A stretch of DNA of 64,000 nucleotides, taken from the NCBI RefSeq assembly GCF_004798965.1, contig NZ_SDSD01000003.1, positions 310,001 through 374,000 of the forward strand, in the 5' to 3' direction. The translations under genes were made by a program, and so were the position numbers. Shown one piece after another: positions 27,343 to 37,784 of the stretch. The notes beneath the pieces are model-generated. The model ran no database searches. It was not told where the DNA came from and saw only the letters and a program-made list of their open reading frames with translations. Each line of letters begins with the position of its first letter. The stretch's first letter is position 1. The DNA is from Onishia niordana (GTDB taxonomy: Bacteria > Pseudomonadota > Gammaproteobacteria > Pseudomonadales > Halomonadaceae).

Positions 27343-28468
27343 CGGATGTCTCCTTGAGTGAAAGCAGAATGCGCAGGAAATCGTCGGTGATACGATCCCA
27401 GCCCGTGGCGGCGACACGCTGCCGGGCCAGACGTCCCAGCTGTGAGTAGCTTGCCGGGTGCTGACAAAGGGAGACGGCCTGTTCGATAAAGGCCGCCTCA
27501 TCGCCCACGGGGACCGTCAGCCCCTGCTTTCCAGATGTAATCAATTCGCTGGCGGCAGCATGATCGAATGCGACGACGCCGAGACTGCTGGCCATGGCTT
27601 CAGCGACGACGTTGCCATAAGTCTCCGAGCAGGAGGGAAACACGAAGATATCGGCACTGGCGTAGTGTCGAGCAAGGGATTCGCGGTTGATGAAGCCGGT
27701 AAAGATGGCGTTGGGCAGCCGCCGCTGAAGGTTGTCGCGCAATGGTCCGTCCCCGACCAGCACGGTGACCAGATCTGGCTGAATCTGCTGCATGGCCTCC
27801 ACGCTTTCGACCAGCAGGTCCAGGTTCTTCTCGCTGGCCATACGCCCTACATGCAAGGCCACTGGCTGATGCTCAACGGCGCCCCAGCTCTCGCGAAGTG
27901 TCGCGTCACGTTTGTCCGGTGAAAAGTGTCGGGCATCAATGCCGCGGCTCATCACCTGAACGTTGGCAAAACCTTTGGCGCTGAGCGCCCTGACCTGCGC
28001 TGCGGTAGGCACCAGTGTCGCGCCGGTGCGGTTATGGAAGTGGCGGAGTACCGCGGTGACCGAGCCTTCCAGCCAGCCAACGCCATAGTCGCTGGCATAG
28101 TGATCGAAATTGGTATGAAAGCCGCTGGCGACGGGCAACCCCAGCCGCCTGGCCTGTCGCAGCGCCGACCAACCCAGCGGGCCTTCGGTGGCGATATAGA
28201 CCGCATCCGGCCGGCGAGCCTGCCATAGACGTGCCAAAGCGCGCCCAGCGGGGAGGCCGATCTTGATGGCCTGGTAGCCGGGAAGGTGAAACCCTCTTAC
28301 CTGCAGTTCGTCATCGATCCCTTCTGCCCGGCTGCCGTTATCGGGCCGCGGGCGCACCAGCTGTAAGGTGATATGGCGTGCAGTAAGTTCGCGACTCAGG
28401 TGCCCTAGGGTGTGGGCCACCCCGTTAATGTCCGGTGACCAGGTATCGCTGACGAAGCAGATGCGCAT
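27314..28468 (-). CDS. glycosyltransferase family 4 (GT-B fold)
   Basis: 384 aa. The N-terminal VSDTWSPDINGVAHTL resembles the acceptor domain of PimB/MgtA-type mannosyl or glucosyl transferases, and GFHTNFDHYA is the next conserved block. The C-terminal donor domain has GRMASEKN and the E-x7-E pattern in SCSETYGNVVAEAMA. It probably adds a hexose to a lipid or polyol. It overlaps the PAP2 gene. No signal peptide is present, so it works on the cytoplasmic side. Confidence 0.88.
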   Translation of the reverse strand: MRICFVSDTWSPDINGVAHTLGHLSRELTARHITLQLVRPRPDNGSRAEGIDDELQVRGFHLPGYQAIKIGLPAGRALARLWQARRPDAVYIATEGPLGWSALRQARRLGLPVASGFHTNFDHYASDYGVGWLEGSVTAVLRHFHNRTGATLVPTAAQVRALSAKGFANVQVMSRGIDARHFSPDKRDATLRESWGAVEHQPVALHVGRMASEKNLDLLVESVEAMQQIQPDLVTVLVGDGPLRDNLQRRLPNAIFTGFINRESLARHYASADIFVFPSCSETYGNVVAEAMASSLGVVAFDHAAASELITSGKQGLTVPVGDEAAFIEQAVSLCQHPASYSQLGRLARQRVAATGWDRITDDFLRILLSLKETSDDATNALRL

Positions 28469-28620
28469 AAGGCTCGGGTGTCCCGTTCATGAGGCGTGAT
28501 ATCAGGATCACGGCAGAGCATGACAGGACAGGGACCAATCCATGACGTCTATATGACACCGAGTGGCGTCGGTCGTCGAAGACGGTCAGGGCGCATGGCA
28601 GGCGCGTCTTGAGGCTTTTG

Positions 28621-29547
28621 CTAGCGAAGTATCCGGCGAGGGTCGATCGGCTTACCGGCGCGGCGCATATCAAAGAGCAATTCATTGCCGCTATCGTTAG
28701 TGCTTGTTCGGCAAACGGTGTGACCACGACTGACGCTTTCCCCCGCACTGACCGACAGTGACCGACAGAGGGCATAGACACTCTGCAGATTATTGGCATG
28801 GTGCACGATGACGACGCGGCCAAGCTGACGCATGCTGCCGGCGAAACGTACTTCACCGTCGGCTACCGCCCGTGCTTTATCGGAGCTAGCGCTTGAGAGG
28901 ATCATGGGCTGAAGGGTGCCACGAGAATCCTTGCCAAACGAGCGTGTCACCCGGTGGTTATCGATAGGCCAGGGCCAGCTGCCAGCCGAAGACGGCAAGG
29001 GGCCGCTAGGGGCGGAACGTTGTGGTGTGCTTGATGCCGATGAACGCGATGAAGATGATGCACCAGACGAGCCACTGCGGGACACGCTGGCATCCTTCAT
29101 CGGCACCTGGATCACTTGCCCGACTCGTAGCGACGATGCCGAGATTCCGGGGTTGCCGGCGCTCAGGCGACGGGTACGGGTACCAAAGTGCCTGGCGATG
29201 CCCGAATAGGTATCGCCGGGACGCACCTGGTACCGATAGGGGCCACCGTAGGGGGCGCGCTCCTGGTGGGTGGGAATCAGCAAGCGCTGGCCAATGGCCA
29301 GCGAGCGCGCTTTCACGCCGGGGTTAAAGCGCTGCAGGCGTTTCAAGGGCACACCTGCCTGACGAGCCAATTCACCCAGTGTGTCGCCTCGCTTCACACT
29401 GATCCAGTTGCCCGGCGTGACGGATGAATTCCAGCCGCCATGACCCGCACAGCCGGCCAGTAGCAGAGCGGTCAGGAACAGAACGGCAAGGTTCAGTCGC
29501 TGGCGTCGAGGGTCCGATCCTTGTTCTGCCACAGTTCGTTGATCCAT
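28621..29547 (-). CDS. lipoprotein with two LysM domains and a degenerate LytM (M23) domain
   Basis: 308 aa. A lipoprotein signal ends in LLAGC. Two LysM modules follow (ISVKRGDTLGELARQAGV and YQVRPGDTYSGIARHFG), then a Ser-rich linker and an M23-like domain. The zinc ligands of active LytM are missing: HxGxD is replaced by KDSRGTLQ and HLHFEV by NELLFDM. This is the pattern of NlpD/EnvC-type activators of cell-wall amidases. The start overlaps the upstream acyltransferase gene by 55 nt; a GTG at 29532 is an alternative start. Confidence 0.82.
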   Translation of the reverse strand: MDQRTVAEQGSDPRRQRLNLAVLFLTALLLAGCAGHGGWNSSVTPGNWISVKRGDTLGELARQAGVPLKRLQRFNPGVKARSLAIGQRLLIPTHQERAPYGGPYRYQVRPGDTYSGIARHFGTRTRRLSAGNPGISASSLRVGQVIQVPMKDASVSRSGSSGASSSSRSSASSTPQRSAPSGPLPSSAGSWPWPIDNHRVTRSFGKDSRGTLQPMILSSASSDKARAVADGEVRFAGSMRQLGRVVIVHHANNLQSVYALCRSLSVSAGESVSRGHTVCRTSTNDSGNELLFDMRRAGKPIDPRRILR

Positions 29548-30365
29548 GTCTGGAAGCGTTCCTTGTAATCCGGGTCTCGGTGATAATCGCCGCCCGGCAT
29601 CCAGGCCGGTACCTCGAGTCGCCGCACGTTAACCCGAATGGCCCCCTCGCGGCCGCAGAGAAAGCGCCAGAACGTCGGCTGGGGGCGCGAATAGACGATA
29701 GTGACATCGAGAATGCCGCTCAGTTGATGCCCCAGCAGGCCTATCACTTGGGCCGTTCCGCCCGCCTTGGGCCTCAGGAGGTGGCGATAGGGGCTCTGCT
29801 GCGCCGCATGCTTGGCTGGCGTCAAACGCGTGCCCTCGACAAAGTTGTAGATGGCGGTCGGCATGTCCTGGGCACGTTCGCACATGCGCTTGGTGGCCTC
29901 GCGATCACGCCGTGCCAGGTCCGGATTCTTCTCCATGGCTTCGCGGGAGTAACGTCCCATGAAGGGAAACTCCAACGCCCACCAGGCAAGCCCAATGATG
30001 GGAATCCAGATCAGTTCGCGCTTGATGAAAAAGCGCGGGATCGGAATGCGCCGATGCAGCGCCATTTGCAGCATGAAAATATCGGTCCAGGTTTGGTGAT
30101 TGGCAAGCACCAACCACCAGCGATCTGGACTGAGCCCTTGCGGACGGTCGATCTGCAGTTCCGGCTTTAACCAGTGACGTATCCACCAGAGGTTGAAGCC
30201 GATCCACTGCTCGGCAATGGCATTCAGTCCCTTGAGTACCTGCCGGCGCAGCGGGCGCCCGGGCGTGATGATTTTGAGAAAAATCAGTGTCAGCAGCGGG
30301 ATTGACCAGATCAACGTATTGATCACCAACAGCAGCAGACTGACGAGTCCTTTGATGATCGACAT
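29493..30365 (-). CDS. 1-acyl-glycerol-3-phosphate acyltransferase family protein (YihG-like)
   Basis: 290 aa PlsC-type acyltransferase with an N-terminal membrane segment. The catalytic HX4D is ANHQTWTD (His90, Asp95), and the substrate motif is FVEGTRLTPAK. The length and C-terminal region resemble E. coli YihG rather than PlsC. GGAGA precedes the ATG at 30365 on the minus strand. It is followed by and overlaps the LytM-like lipoprotein gene, so both probably share a transcript concerned with the cell envelope. Confidence 0.85.
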   Translation of the reverse strand: MSIIKGLVSLLLLVINTLIWSIPLLTLIFLKIITPGRPLRRQVLKGLNAIAEQWIGFNLWWIRHWLKPELQIDRPQGLSPDRWWLVLANHQTWTDIFMLQMALHRRIPIPRFFIKRELIWIPIIGLAWWALEFPFMGRYSREAMEKNPDLARRDREATKRMCERAQDMPTAIYNFVEGTRLTPAKHAAQQSPYRHLLRPKAGGTAQVIGLLGHQLSGILDVTIVYSRPQPTFWRFLCGREGAIRVNVRRLEVPAWMPGGDYHRDPDYKERFQTWINELWQNKDRTLDASD

Positions 30366-30495
30366 ACGTTCTCCTTCAACCACTTGGCTCAAGCCTCTAA
30401 TGCTACTTCATGTCCTCGAGGCTGCCCAGCGGCGGCATCAACGCCACCGCCGAATTGAAGGGTATGATCCTGGAAAGAGTCGAGTGGCCTGTCGC

Positions 30496-32445
<1,950 letters not shown>

Positions 32446-32466
32446 GGCTATCTTCCTCGACTGGAG

Positions 32467-32494
32467 ATATCACTTCGAGCATATCACTTCGAGC
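32467..32494. repeat. 14-bp tandem duplication at end of LysR gene
   Basis: ATATCACTTCGAGC occurs twice head to tail (32467-32480 and 32481-32494). It spans the stop codon of the LysR gene on the minus strand. The stop lies in the second copy, so the protein end is unaffected. Confidence 0.8.
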
Positions 32495-33398
32495 ATAGCA
32501 CCGGCGTCGAGACGGTTCTCTGCAGCACATCGGCCAGCGCCTGGGCGGCGACCGACAGCTTGCGATCCTTGGGCGACAACAATCCGACCTCGTGGGCGAT
32601 CACCGGATCATGCAGTGGCAGGCAGTGAGCGCCCAGGGCCTGCATCTGGGGGCCGCACAGTGAGGGCACGACACTGACACCCAGGCCACTGGCCACCATG
32701 TGGCCAACGGTTGCCAGCTGATGGCTCTCGAAGGCCACCGGCAGGGCAATGCCGCGAGTGGCTAACGTGTGTTCGAGCAGGCGGCGCACCATCGAGGGAC
32801 GCTGCAGGGCGATCAGGTCTTCATTGAGCAATGCCGACCAGGATATGTCGGCCGCGTTGGCTAGGGGCGAGGTCGGAGGCACCACGGCGACGAAGCGGTC
32901 AGTGAACAGGGGAGTGAAGGCAAGATCATCCGTCGCTTCAGGGGCGAAGGCGATTCCCAGCTCGACGCGTTCACGGCGCACCATCTCGATGACGTCTTCG
33001 TTGATCACATCGTGAACGGTGACATTGATACGGGGAAAGTGCTGGCGAAAGGCCATCAATGCATCGGGCAACCCATTACAGGCAAACGACGGCATGGCGG
33101 CGATCGCCACCTTGCCAAGCTCCAGCGTGAAGTGCTGGCGTAGGCGCTCTTCCGTGTTATCCCAGTCAGCGAGCAAGCGCTTGGCGAGAGGGACCAGCGC
33201 CTCGCCTTCGGGTGTCAGACTGACCCGACGGGTGCTGCGTATCAGGAGGGGACCGCCGAGGCTGTCTTCCAGGCCCTTGATGGTAAGGCTTAGCGCCGGC
33301 TGGGAAATATGCAGCCGATCACAGGCGCGAGTGAAGCTCAGGGTCTGGGCCACGGCAAGAAAGGCGCGAAGTTGCTTGACGGTCATAACGTCGCCCAT
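32484..33398 (-). CDS. LysR-family regulator of the acetoacetate genes (predicted)
   Basis: 304 aa. HTH: VKQLRAFLAVAQTLSFTRACDRLHISQPALSLTIKGLEDSLGG, then the effector domain. It is divergent from scoA, with the A/T-rich 131-bp gap holding an inverted repeat that fits a LysR site. aacS follows it by 38 bp. The likely effector is an acetoacetate- or hydroxybutyrate-type acid, which is an inference from context. Start could be 33398 or the ATG four codons later; neither has a clear ribosome site. Confidence 0.85.
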   Translation of the reverse strand: MGDVMTVKQLRAFLAVAQTLSFTRACDRLHISQPALSLTIKGLEDSLGGPLLIRSTRRVSLTPEGEALVPLAKRLLADWDNTEERLRQHFTLELGKVAIAAMPSFACNGLPDALMAFRQHFPRINVTVHDVINEDVIEMVRRERVELGIAFAPEATDDLAFTPLFTDRFVAVVPPTSPLANAADISWSALLNEDLIALQRPSMVRRLLEHTLATRGIALPVAFESHQLATVGHMVASGLGVSVVPSLCGPQMQALGAHCLPLHDPVIAHEVGLLSPKDRKLSVAAQALADVLQRTVSTPVLCSK

Positions 33399-33415
33399 GA
33401 TGAGGAGGATAAGAT

Positions 33416-33442
33416 TTATTGGACAACCATATTAATCAATAA
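33416..33442. promoter_or_regulatory. candidate LysR operator between LysR gene and scoA
   Basis: TTATTG (33416-33421) and CAATAA (33437-33442) form an interrupted palindrome with a 15-bp spacer in an A/T-rich stretch. T-N11-A type sites are typical of LysR binding. The assignment is by position only. Confidence 0.4.
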
Positions 33443-33529
33443 ATAAAACAAACTTAACAAATAGATCGTCTTGCCACGACACTGGCACCGACTCGACAAC
33501 CATCACACAACAATCATTGAGGCAGCGAT

Positions 33530-34231
33530 ATGGCCGGATTCGACAAGCGTGTGTACTCCTACGAAGAGGCAATGGACGGCATCGAGAGCGGCATGACCGT
33601 GATCGCCGGCGGTTTTGGCCTCTGCGGGATTCCCGAGAACCTGATCAGTGAGATCAAGCGTCGCGGCGTCAAGGACCTGACGGTGTGGTCCAACAACTGC
33701 GGAGTCGATGGCTTTGGCCTGGGCCTGCTGCTGGAAGACAAGCAGATCAGCCGGATTCATGCCTCCTACGTCGGCGAGAACGCACTCTTCGAGCAGCAGA
33801 TGCTCAACGACGAAATTGAAGTGGTCCTTACGCCGCAGGGAACCCTGGCGGAGAAGATGCGTGCTGGCGGCGCCGGTATCCCGGCCTTTTATACCGCCAC
33901 CGGCTACGGCACACCGATCGGCGAGGGCAAGGAGGTGCGTGAGTTCAACGGCCGTCACTATATTCTCGAGGAGTCGGTCGTGGGTGACTTCGCCATCGTC
34001 AAGGGCTGGAAAGCCGACCGCTACGGCAATGTGGTCTATCGCGACACGGCCCAGAACTTCAATCCGCTGGCCGCCACTGCTGGCAAGATCACCGTGGTCG
34101 AGGTCGAGGAGATCGTCGAACCCGGCGAGCTCAAGCCCGACCAGATCCATACTCCCGGGATCTATGTCGACCGTATCATCCAGGGCTCCTTCGAGAAGCG
34201 TATCGAGAAGCGCACCGTGCGCGAGGGCTGA
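33530..34231 (+). CDS. scoA: 3-oxoacid CoA-transferase subunit A
   Basis: 233 aa. The N-terminal region [29 protein letters not shown] holds the CoA-binding GGFGLCGIP motif of family I CoA transferases. With subunit B it moves CoA from succinyl-CoA to acetoacetate. The B gene follows 51 bp downstream. A long antisense open frame over both genes is a codon-bias shadow. The gene is divergent from the LysR-aacS pair. Confidence 0.93.
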   Translation: MAGFDKRVYSYEEAMDGIESGMTVIAGGFGLCGIPENLISEIKRRGVKDLTVWSNNCGVDGFGLGLLLEDKQISRIHASYVGENALFEQQMLNDEIEVVLTPQGTLAEKMRAGGAGIPAFYTATGYGTPIGEGKEVREFNGRHYILEESVVGDFAIVKGWKADRYGNVVYRDTAQNFNPLAATAGKITVVEVEEIVEPGELKPDQIHTPGIYVDRIIQGSFEKRIEKRTVREG

Positions 34232-34282
34232 GCCCCACGCTTTTCCACGATCGCTTCTCCACCGACCATAAGAGGCAACAAG

Positions 34283-34945
34283 ATGGCACTGACTCGCGAA
34301 CAGATGGCAATGCGCGTGGCGCGCGAACTCGAAGACGGCTTCTACGTCAACCTGGGCATCGGCATTCCCACGCTGGTGGCCAACTACATTCCTGATGGCA
34401 TCGACGTGATGCTGCAGTCTGAGAATGGTCTGCTCGGCATGGGGCGTTTCCCCACCGAGGCAGAAGTGGACCCGGACATGATCAATGCCGGCAAGCAGAC
34501 CGTCACGGCTCGGCACGGCGCGGCTATCTTCTCCTCGGCGGAGTCCTTCGCGATGATTCGCGGTGGGCACGTTGACCTGACGGTGCTGGGCGCCTTTGAG
34601 GTCGACCAGCACGGCAACATCGCGTCGTGGATGATTCCGGGCAAGTTGATCAAGGGCATGGGCGGTGCCATGGACCTGGTGGCTGGCGCAGAGAATATTA
34701 TCTGCACCATGACGCACGCCTCCAAGCATGGTGAATCCAAGCTGCTTGAGCAGTGCAACCTGCCGCTGACGGGCGCGGGTTGCATCAATCGTGTGTTGAC
34801 CGACCTGGCGTATCTCGAAATCAAGGATGGTGCTTTTCATCTCAAGGAGCGGGCGCCGGGGGTGTCGGTGGAAGAGATTCAAGAATTAACCGCCGGTAAG
34901 TTGGTCGTGCCCGACCATGTACCTGAGATGACCTTCGAAGCCTGA
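34283..34945 (+). CDS. scoB: 3-oxoacid CoA-transferase subunit B
   Basis: 220 aa. The catalytic glutamate is Glu47 in LQSENGLLGMG; the N-terminal VNLGIGIPTLVANYIP is also conserved. It pairs with ScoA to form acetoacetyl-CoA, which can enter thiolysis or polyhydroxybutyrate pathways. GAGGC precedes the ATG. A terminator lies about 46 bp downstream, closing the scoAB operon. Confidence 0.94.
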   Translation: MALTREQMAMRVARELEDGFYVNLGIGIPTLVANYIPDGIDVMLQSENGLLGMGRFPTEAEVDPDMINAGKQTVTARHGAAIFSSAESFAMIRGGHVDLTVLGAFEVDQHGNIASWMIPGKLIKGMGGAMDLVAGAENIICTMTHASKHGESKLLEQCNLPLTGAGCINRVLTDLAYLEIKDGAFHLKERAPGVSVEEIQELTAGKLVVPDHVPEMTFEA

Positions 34946-34991
34946 CACCGACATCGCAGGCCCTTCCTAAGACGGATATGTGATTCAGCTG

Positions 34992-35025
34992 AGCCCAGGT
35001 GCCGAGTAGCGGCCCTGGGCTTTTT
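34992..35025 (+). terminator. terminator of scoAB
   Basis: AGCCCAGG (34992-34999) and CCTGGGCT (35014-35021) form an 8-bp stem, followed by a run of five T residues ending at 35025. Confidence 0.82.
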
Positions 35026-35134
35026 AGCGTTTCGCTATCGGATTATTGAATACGGTGGTGAAAAACTAACCATGATGAGAATGATTGCCCAGTGTCAGGT
35101 GCCGATCACGGCTCTCCCGTGATTTTTCACAGTG

Positions 35135-35157
35135 TTATCCACAGAATCTGTGCATAA
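35135..35157. promoter_or_regulatory. paired inverted DnaA boxes
   Basis: TTATCCACA (35135-35143) is a perfect DnaA box; TGTGCATAA (35149-35157) is the reverse complement of TTATGCACA, also a consensus match. The two face each other with 5 bp between them, and the flanks extend the symmetry (ACAGA/TCTGT). They lie in the 405-bp gap between scoB and the MFS gene. No AT-rich unwinding region or further boxes were found, so this is a DnaA site rather than an evident origin. Confidence 0.6.
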
Positions 35158-35350
35158 GTTCCCCCCGGGCTGGAAAGTCCTCGCTAAGTCAGTAGAATGC
35201 GCTCCGTCCTGCCAATCTCCCTGACCCGGGCTATTCATGCTCCCGTCCAGGGGGCGTCGATCCCTCAAGGTCGGCTCTTAGACGTGACGTTTCATGGTCA
35301 TGGTCATGAGGGGCATGACTACCTTTTGTCGCTACCGGGGAGAGTGTTTG

Positions 35351-36694
35351 GTGCGTAGTTTGCCGGCAACACTGCCGATCTTGTTCGTCTGTGAGATCAG
35401 CTTTCTGCTGGGCCATGGCTTGATAATGACCCTGCTTGGCGTGCGTATGTCGCTTGAGGGCTTTCCCTCGCAGATGGCGGGTCTTCTGATGTCGAGCTTT
35501 TCGTTCGGCTTCGTGATCGGCAGCTACTGGCTCGAGAAACGCATTCGCGCGGTGGGGCATATCCGCGTCTTCGCGGCTTGTGCGGCCACCTTGGCGGTCA
35601 CCGCCATGCTGCATGGCCTTTGGGTCAATCCCTGGGCATGGCTTGTGTGGCGCGTGTTCGGCGGCGGTGCGACGGCGGGCCTGTTGATGGTCATGGAATC
35701 CTGGGTGTCCGGTGAGTCCAGCAATGATAACCGTGGCAAGGTGCTGGGTTGGTACCTGGTATGTTCGACACTATCGCTTGCCGGTGGTCAGTGGCTCCTC
35801 AACACAGCGGACCCCGCCACCATGGTGTTGTTCTCGGTCGCTGGCATGTTGTTTGCCATGTCGTTGGTGCCCCTATCGATCCATCGTATCCATGGCCCGA
35901 AGGCGGCCCAGGAGCTCAAGCCTCAGAAAATCAAAATTCGGGAATTATTCAGGCGTGCGCCGGTGGGGCTGGTAGGTGCCTTCACCGCAGGGTTGATGGT
36001 GCAGGCGTTCTTCGCCATGACGCCCTATTATGGCCAGGAAATCGGCCTGTCGACTGCCCAGACCGCGCAATTCATGGCCATTACCACGCTGGTGGCGCTC
36101 TTTGCCCAGTGGGGGCTTGGCCGGCTGTCCGACCGTATCGATCGGCGCAAGGTAATACTCGCCATGGCGGCCATCATGGCGGTTTCCGGGGCCTTCATCT
36201 CTGTCGCGGCAAGAGCCGACTATCTCATGCTGCTGGTGGTGGCGAGTTTCCATACCGCCATGCTTCACACGTTGTACTCGCTTAGCCTGGCCCATACCAA
36301 CGATTGGTTGGAACCTGAGGAGATCGTGGCGGCTAACGGCAAGCTGATGATGGCCTACGGTGTTGGCTCGATTGTGGGGCCTTTTGGCGCCTCGATCGTG
36401 ATGCACTTTGTCGGCCCCGATGGCCTCTGGTTCTTCCTCGGCGCAGTCGCGCTGTCGCTTGCCTTGTTCATCGGCCTGCGGCTGCTGATTCGCCGCGGCA
36501 AAGCCCGAGAAGCCGTCTCACAGGAGCCCTTTGTGGCCATGCCGGTGTTGGAGACCCAGCATTATCTGAACGAACTCGATCCGCGGCATGAGCCCGTGCA
36601 GTTTGAGTTGGACCTGCAAGGTGAATCGCTGACCGATGAGGATCGGTATCCACGCGGCAGGGACAAGCTCGATCAGGCGGCCTCGGCGGGTTGA
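35351..36694 (+). CDS. MFS transporter (YcaD/CynX-like)
   Basis: 447 aa with about twelve membrane helices. LSDRIDRRKVI is the loop 8-9 MFS motif, and VMESWVSGESSNDNRGKVLGWYLV is typical of the YcaD-like group. A 60-residue hydrophilic tail follows the last helix. The GTG at 35351 is preferred because GGGGAGAG lies 7 nt upstream and it opens right before the first helix; ATG 35315 and 35294 give longer hydrophilic starts. The substrate is unknown. Confidence 0.82.
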   Translation: MRSLPATLPILFVCEISFLLGHGLIMTLLGVRMSLEGFPSQMAGLLMSSFSFGFVIGSYWLEKRIRAVGHIRVFAACAATLAVTAMLHGLWVNPWAWLVWRVFGGGATAGLLMVMESWVSGESSNDNRGKVLGWYLVCSTLSLAGGQWLLNTADPATMVLFSVAGMLFAMSLVPLSIHRIHGPKAAQELKPQKIKIRELFRRAPVGLVGAFTAGLMVQAFFAMTPYYGQEIGLSTAQTAQFMAITTLVALFAQWGLGRLSDRIDRRKVILAMAAIMAVSGAFISVAARADYLMLLVVASFHTAMLHTLYSLSLAHTNDWLEPEEIVAANGKLMMAYGVGSIVGPFGASIVMHFVGPDGLWFFLGAVALSLALFIGLRLLIRRGKAREAVSQEPFVAMPVLETQHYLNELDPRHEPVQFELDLQGESLTDEDRYPRGRDKLDQAASAG

Positions 36695-36706
36695 GTGCGT
36701 CGCCAC

Positions 36707-36742
36707 AAAAACGCCCAGGCGCGCATGGCACTGCCTGGGCGT
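36707..36742 (-). terminator. terminator of trxA
   Basis: On the minus strand ACGCCCAGGC and GCCTGGGCGT (10-bp stem, 36711-36742) are followed by TTTTG. It stands 24 bp after the trxA stop. Confidence 0.75.
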
Positions 36743-36765
36743 ATCACGATAATGGGATGTGATGC

Positions 36766-37089
36766 TTATCTGTGACGGGCAATCATTTCCTCGAAGCTCT
36801 CCTTCGGTTGCACGCCAGTTAGGGCTTCAACCTTGCTACCTTCCTTGAACAGGGCAATGGTCGGCAGGCCACGGACGCCATTCTTGGCGGCGAGGTCAGG
36901 GGCATCATCCACGTTGATGGTGACGACCTTCAGGGCATCGCCTTGCTCGTCGGCAATAGATTCAACGACCGGGTCGAGCATTTTGCAGGGGCCGCACCAC
37001 GGCGCCCAGAACTTCACCAGCACCGGCGTGCTGCTCTCGATGACGTCTTCTGTGTAGTTGCTGTCGGTCACTGCGGTCAGGTTGGCCAT
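36766..37089 (-). CDS. thioredoxin
   Basis: 107 aa with the classic active site FWAPWCGPCK (Cys32 and Cys35) and the cis-proline loop GVRGLPTIALFKEG. It reduces disulfides in the cytoplasm with thioredoxin reductase. AAGGAGAG precedes the ATG on the minus strand. It is monocistronic with its own terminator. The wording resembles E. coli and Pseudomonas TrxA, but a second thioredoxin may exist elsewhere in the genome. Confidence 0.93.
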   Translation of the reverse strand: MANLTAVTDSNYTEDVIESSTPVLVKFWAPWCGPCKMLDPVVESIADEQGDALKVVTINVDDAPDLAAKNGVRGLPTIALFKEGSKVEALTGVQPKESFEEMIARHR

Positions 37090-37292
37090 GAATCGCTCTC
37101 CTTGGATATTGCGTTTCGCGTCGTACCGAATGTCGCGTTAGGCATCGTGTGACGTTAAACATCATACCCTATCGTTTCCGCCCCTTTGTTCGCAAGCTAA
37201 TATTTTCAGCCGCTCTTCAGCCTCACATGCGGGGTAATGCTCCTGTGTTGGCCCTGTTTAAGGCAATGCGCTTTGCAGTGTTTCTGGAAACA

Positions 37293-37606
37293 TCACGTGG
37301 CTCCGTTGCCTCGTACAGGCAGGACCTCTAGCAGGCCTGCAAAAAGCAGAATGATCCCCCCCTACGATTTCGATGCTATGCAGTGTCTCATTGGCAAATA
37401 TTGCTGCAGAGACGGCACCGATCAGCACTTCGGTCATTAACAGGATGCTGACTCTCGCGGGCTCAAGGCGGACGGTCGCCCACATCAAGCCGACAAGAGT
37501 CAGCCCCCGCCACAAGGGTGCGAACCGGTAGCCAATAGAAGCCCCAGAGTCCGCCCGTTATCAGCACAATCGCGGAGGCGAGCAGTATGCGCTGGTTGTT
37601 TTGCAT
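37293..37606 (-). pseudogene. decayed DMT/EamA-family transporter
   Basis: The 5' end (MQNNQRILLASAIVLITGG, then LWGFYWLPVRTLVAGA) is the first helix of a DMT transporter with a ribosome site (GAGG). It is joined after about 33 codons, out of frame, to the family's last helices (RVSILLMTEVLIGAVSAAIF and NETLHSIEIVGG). A further frameshift at a run of seven G removes the end; with six G the frame would continue as IILLFAGLLEVLP. Full members are about 290 aa, so most of the middle is lost. Flanking gaps of 200 bp show nothing else. Confidence 0.8.
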
Positions 37607-37784
37607 GAAACGCCTCTTGCTCAAGTGAAGGGGAGTGCGCGCGACTGTCAGTAGGGTACGTGCATAACGCAACCTGTCACACAGAGCGGGACGCTGGTGT
37701 CATCATGGCGTCAGGGCTGGGTACGCTCTGGGGCGTTAAGAAGCGCCCCTATGGAGCGCAAGGAGACTGCTGGCAAGGAAAGGA

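Noticed and set aside
33503-34882. 459-codon minus-strand open frame over scoA and scoB
   Set aside because: Antisense shadow of two clear CoA-transferase genes, with no family pattern.
35135-35157. Chromosomal origin at the DnaA boxes
   Set aside because: Only two boxes, no AT-rich 13-mers, and no dnaA, dnaN, gidA or mnmE nearby.
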